Origin: Purshia tridentata
Taxonomy: Eukaryota > Streptophyta > Magnoliopsida > Rosales > Rosaceae
Direction: 5' to 3'
Assembly (NCBI GenBank): GCA_003254885.1
Contig: QANT01005596.1
Location: 1-41,487 of the forward strand
Length of the DNA: 41,487 nt
The notes beneath the pieces were generated by a model, which saw only the letters and a program-made list of their open reading frames with translations, was not told the DNA's origin and did no database searches. Each line of letters starts with the position of its first letter. Position 1 is the first letter of the stretch. This document shows, piece after piece, positions 37,229 through 41,487 of the stretch. Both the position numbers and the translations under genes were made by a program.

Positions 37229-39838
37229 GCTCATTTTTGTTGCCTTATTCCATGGTATGCATAATTTGTTTGGCTCATTCTTTTTCTTGGGTGGAGTCGA
37301 CGATGATGTGATAATAGTTTGTAGATATTCATATCTTGTAGGAAGCAATTGATGTGGGCTTAAGTGGCTGAAAGTATGAAACGTTATAGACACTGCCTAA
37401 GATGATTTAATAAATTGTCTGGATGTATTTGCAGTATATGAAATATGATGTTTAAGTGTTTAACTACGTATTACTACCCTTTTCAAAAAGATAAAAAACT
37501 ATGCATGTATTACGACAATACAACATATATACGGCAGCATGCACAAAAAGGTTGTAACGACCATTTCATACAATTGGCCGGGTCGGATATAGGGGAGAAT
37601 TCATGACTTTTGACTGCAGAAAATCTCCACTCTTTAATTGCTTGTTAAATTCAACTCTTCTTCTTTTATATTGTGAATGAATTAATTAGGGTTTATGTAA
37701 GCATGCATTTATCATATGTATATGAGGCCAAGTGCATGATCCTAGACGTTCAAAAATCATAATCTGCGCTGATTAAGGAATAAGATTACAAAGTTAAATT
37801 GTTTATACAAATAGCATAAGCAATTCCAATCTAGCTAATAAAATATTAAATCATGTGTGTGAATTACCTTGTAGACTCCAAACATGGGTGTTGCCTACAA
37901 GGGCAAGTTACTATATATATGTGCCTATATGTTATTAATTTGTTGAATGGTCTAATTCCTTGTAGACTTGTAGTTATTTAATTTCCATTATCTTATGTTT
38001 GATCATTTTGACAATACATATATCATCATGTGAATGATCATGAGCAAGTCAAATACTGTAAAGAATTATGTTGTCCACCATCTATATTGTCAATTGTAAT
38101 TAATTTAGAAGAAAAAAGAAGTGGAAACTACTTAATTAGTTGGTGCTTTTCCCTGCTTATTTTGGTTGTTGTTGACAATTAGCACTATTACGATCATGAC
38201 TATGAAGAATCAATGAGTACTCTTTATAGATTAGAAAAATGATAATTTCTAAAAAGCTATAATAAAAAAATTATAATTTCATACGTATTCAGTTACAAAG
38301 ATTAGTTTTTTACAAAAGAAACGTGCGAAAATGTAATTTTTCTATAAACTAGCATCAGTCGATCTCCACTGAGAATGTGAAAAAATGCATATCAGTCAAA
38401 GGCTGTTAATTGCTTTTGCTTGTTTGAGTTTGCCGGCAGCTGGGATATCATAGGATGATGAATGATAAGGACTATAATGTCAAAAAGGGCTCAACAAATG
38501 ACGTACGTGAGAAACGAGAGTGGGTTTTGACTCAGTGGGGTGGAGCCTGGACGAGTTAGCCACGCGGCTTCGACTCCAAACGCGGATTCACAACTAATAA
38601 ACGACAAACTCATTGTAGAAAAAGGATGGACTTTTGCTTTCACTAATTCTAATTTATTACACCTTCACAATTATTTTTTCATATTTTATCTGTTTTATTA
38701 ACTTATTAATATATTGAGTAAATTTCTTAATATATATACTCTAAAAGAATAAATATGTTGTCTATGCCACAATTCATGAATTAATAATAATCCTCTCTAC
38801 ATCAATCGCAACAAGGAACTCAATAGTGATTAGCTAAAAAAATATTAACAGAGACGTTATGGACTTTTGCAAACTTATATATATCCGTTGCCAAATTATA
38901 TGAATCCAAGCATGTTAACATCAACAAAATGCTTAAGTAAAAAAACAAATCTATAAAATGCTTACCCAATAAAAAAAAACATCAATAAGATGCACGTATT
39001 GAATAAGAACAAAGTCTATGACCAAAACAAAAAAGTCTGAATCTTTTTTATCATATTATTGTTGGAGATTTTTCAAAAGGAAAAAATAATGAGTTTGGAG
39101 AACAAAGGGAAGTGGAACTTCAAGTTTGCGAGACCATCTCTGTTTGCTATGGACCAGAGAATATAGTGCTATGGGCCTACTAATTAGCCCAATTTATTGT
39201 TCAAATAAATTAAAAATGCAATGGCAAATGAAGAAAGAAAGAGAATGATGAACCGTGAATATTAGGCCCTTCTGTACTAGTTTTCACTATGCGCTTCTAT
39301 TTGACTTTGGGCCTTTTGGCCCAGTTGAGCTGGACTTCTAAGCCAAAAAAGCCCAAGAATTGTGATGCTATAGCTTCGAGTAGTTGGATCTAAACAATTA
39401 ATTAATCTATTCAATTTCGAGTTATAAACATGAAACTTGTTAGTTGTTTCTTACTTTTTTATTTATTTATTATCAAACATGAAAGTAGCTACAAAAATAA
39501 ATAGTAAATATTTATGGTTACTATTTGGAGTTTGTAGTATTTATATTTACTTTCATCAATTTCATTTGCAGATCAAAATATCTGTACAATATTGTACTGT
39601 AGAATTAAAAACCCAACTAATGATAGTAAATGTAAAATAAATAAGATATCAAAGTACACCGGAACTTTTTGTGTGCCCATGAAAAGGGTCGTTGGCATTT
39701 GATAATGTTTTTTTTTTTTTTTTCGTTTATATTAAAAGAAATCGAATATTGATTTATTTGATTTACTTTTCCATCCTCGTTATAAAGACTTACTTGTGGG
39801 AGTGGTGTAAGCTGGCAATATGGAATGCTGTATGTATT

Positions 39839-40230
39839 ATTAATTGGGGAATGCTATGTGCCTTCTTTTTGTGCCTTCTCCTTTGTGTCTTCTCTATTCT
39901 TTTGTTCATTTGATAATTTAATCTCACGATCGGAACCATTCAATATCAAGATTATTATTTATAGATCAACTCTGCAAAAAATTATCCAAATCAAAAATCG
40001 TTTTGTCATCTAACTGTTATCAAATAAATAGATGGTTTTGGTAATAGTTAAATTCACCGTTAGTTATTTGATAACAGTTAAATGACTAAACGATTTTTAA
40101 TTTGGATAATTTTTTGCAGAATTGATCTATAAATAATGATATTGATATTGAACGATTCCGATCGTGAAATTAGATTATCAAATAAAAAAAAAGACAAAAA
40201 AAAAAGGCACATAGCATTTCCCTTATTAAT
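39839..40230. mobile_element. Fold-back (long inverted repeat) element, MITE-like
   Basis: The left arm (39839-40026) and right arm (40065-40230) are largely reverse complements around a loop of about 38 bases. Landmarks pair in order: GGAATGCTATGTGCC with GGCACATAGCATTTCC; CACGATCGGAACC with GATTCCGATCGTG; TAGATCAACTCTGCAAAAAA with its mirror; and TAACTGTTATCAAATA with TATTTGATAACAGTTA. The left arm has about 20 extra bases of T/C-rich sequence. No coding capacity is visible. A miniature fold-back transposon is likely. The transcript would form a long hairpin. Confidence 0.8.
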
Positions 40231-41487
40231 TTGTGGGCACTTGAAGTCATCAACCACCGAGAACCAAATCAAATCATCAGCAATAAGTTCGATCGCAATT
40301 GGACAGATAATAAGAGCCAGCCAAACTCAAATTATTATCATTGAGATAATTAATGATGAATGGATGATAATGTCCAGGTTTTGGGATTCGTATTATGCAT
40401 GCACCATGCTTAATTGCTTATACTCCAAATCTGGAGGATCCAAACCAAATTGCACGTCGAAACCATTAATGCCCACATGTTTTGGCTCAAACTTCGGTCC
40501 ACCTTGGTCCAAAACAGGAACACTACATACATTATCTCAAATTATTTTTTTAATTTTCAATTGCACGGTTGAGTTTTAAATTCATCATAAATATTAATGA
40601 TTCTGATGTAACTCATTTTTTTAACAATAAAAATCCAAAGAATTGAGTCTCACTCTCACGTGATGACGAGAGAACAGCTCCTCATGGAGTCATAACGAGG
40701 TTGGCTACGAGCGTAGAAACAAATCGACCTCACAATTCAACCACATGCATGCAACTCTAGCCTAGCTTTTCTTTGATCACTAATTTATTGAGTAGTGTCC
40801 TCTTTTTTCTTTTCTTTTTTCTTTCTTTCAAACAATCTGAAAATATAAAATGTTCTCACATCTTTAATTAATTTATACCAATTATTCAGATAATAATGAA
40901 GCTAATCAAAGATTTTGATTCACGATTCAACAGCATCTTATATTATCATATTGTTTAAGAGTGCAAATATTTGTTTCTGCATATAATATTATGCATGTAT
41001 CTTGAAGTCAACTGTTTTCTTCAGCCTCATGCAATATTATTAATTAGACTTGCAACATTTATCTGGTTCCGGTATTATTTGATTTTGAGTACGTAGCCAG
41101 ATGCCTCCCTAGGGCTCTGTGGATGGATGCTAAATTAGGCAAGTTTTTTGATCCGTGGCTTCAATTAAAATTTTACCATGTCACTCATGTGCAATTAAAT
41201 CTTTTGTAAATGTGTGTTTTCAAAGTTTTGATATATTTTCTTTTGTTAATTAATAGATCAACAATATTACACTTATCACATTTTTATACTATAATTTTAT
41301 ATCATATTACGTGGCAATTTATATGTATTAATATATTAGACACTAAAAAAATAAAAATAAAAAAAATACTATATTACCATAATAATGACATGTAAAATAA
41401 TATAAAAATATGATAAAAATAACATTATTGTTAATAGATATAAGCTATAAAAATGAGGTTTCAACTTTCAACCCAAACAAATATTTG
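40231..41487. other. AT-rich terminal stretch without recognised genes
   Basis: The stretch contains a CACGTG G-box within a near-palindrome at about 40657-40674 and many homopolymer A/T runs toward the window end. No gene, RNA or transposon protein was recognised. Confidence 0.45.

Larger units (their letters stand above)
36475..39838. other. Intergenic DNA with a duplicated 104-bp block
   Basis: No recognised gene lies here. Short open stretches around 36596-36778 and 36852-37352 have mixed protein-like composition but match no family I know, and the second spans the N and the duplicated block. The rest is AT-rich. Near 39295-39350 there are several GGGCC/GGCCC motifs like those of plant promoters, without a following gene. 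Confidence 0.4.

Noticed and set aside
36852..37352. 166-codon plus-strand open frame containing two identical peptide blocks
   Set aside because: It runs through an N and the 104-bp repeat, which is probably an assembly join, so the frame itself may not exist. No family was recognised.
38520..38600. GC-richer patch that might be a tRNA (TTCGACTCC-like T-loop)
   Set aside because: No acceptor stem, D-arm or anticodon arm can be paired around it.
40657..40674. Near-palindrome with CACGTG at its left side
   Set aside because: Short imperfect palindromes are common in plant intergenic DNA, and no gene lies nearby for it to control.

Overview
This is a stretch of plant nuclear DNA, most likely from a eudicot. 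The evidence is multi-exon genes with short AT-rich GT-AG introns, plant-only families (DYW-type PPR, RBOH NADPH oxidase, SRC2-like C2, DUF761, DUF4228/PADRE), strongly AT-rich intergenic DNA and TATA-type promoters. There are no prokaryotic operons, CRISPR arrays, prophages or biosynthetic clusters. Gene density is about one per 4-5 kb. The species cannot be named from the sequence alone. Two single Ns (27198 and 36965) mark probable assembly joins.

Layout. 886-2353 (+): HYD1-type sterol C-8,7 isomerase, 4 exons. 3410-4357 (+): intronless SRC2-like C2-domain protein. 4.4-7.7 kb: gene-poor. 7706-8302 (+): intronless DUF761 protein. 9355-14485 (+): MCM2 replication helicase, 17 exons, one of whose introns must be of the GC-AG class, with a palindromic E2F site in its promoter. 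15643-18033 (+): calnexin, 6 exons, with a UPR-type ACGT element upstream. 18502-19788: a tandem duplication that copied the 3' end of the neighbouring DYW-type PPR gene (19592-21553, -). 23733-24455 (-): DUF4228/PADRE protein. 27644-29115 (+): two-exon VTT-domain (TVP38/TMEM64/DedA-like) membrane protein. 31182-35372 (-): RBOHD-type NADPH oxidase, 12 exons. 35.4-41.5 kb: no convincing gene, but a roughly 390-bp fold-back element at 39.8-40.2 kb and an exact 104-bp repeat next to an N.

The genes act in separate processes: sterol synthesis, calcium/lipid signalling, DNA replication, ER protein folding, organelle RNA editing, stress response, endomembrane function and the oxidative burst. This is an ordinary mixture of plant housekeeping and stress genes, not a functional cluster. 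I rebuilt exon structures by hand, requiring GT-AG (or, once, GC-AG) boundaries, continuous reading frames and family-like protein sequence; all multi-exon models close in frame with family-typical lengths. I found no convincing previously undescribed system. The most notable observations are the PPR 3'-end duplication, the GC-AG intron, the E2F palindrome and the fold-back element.
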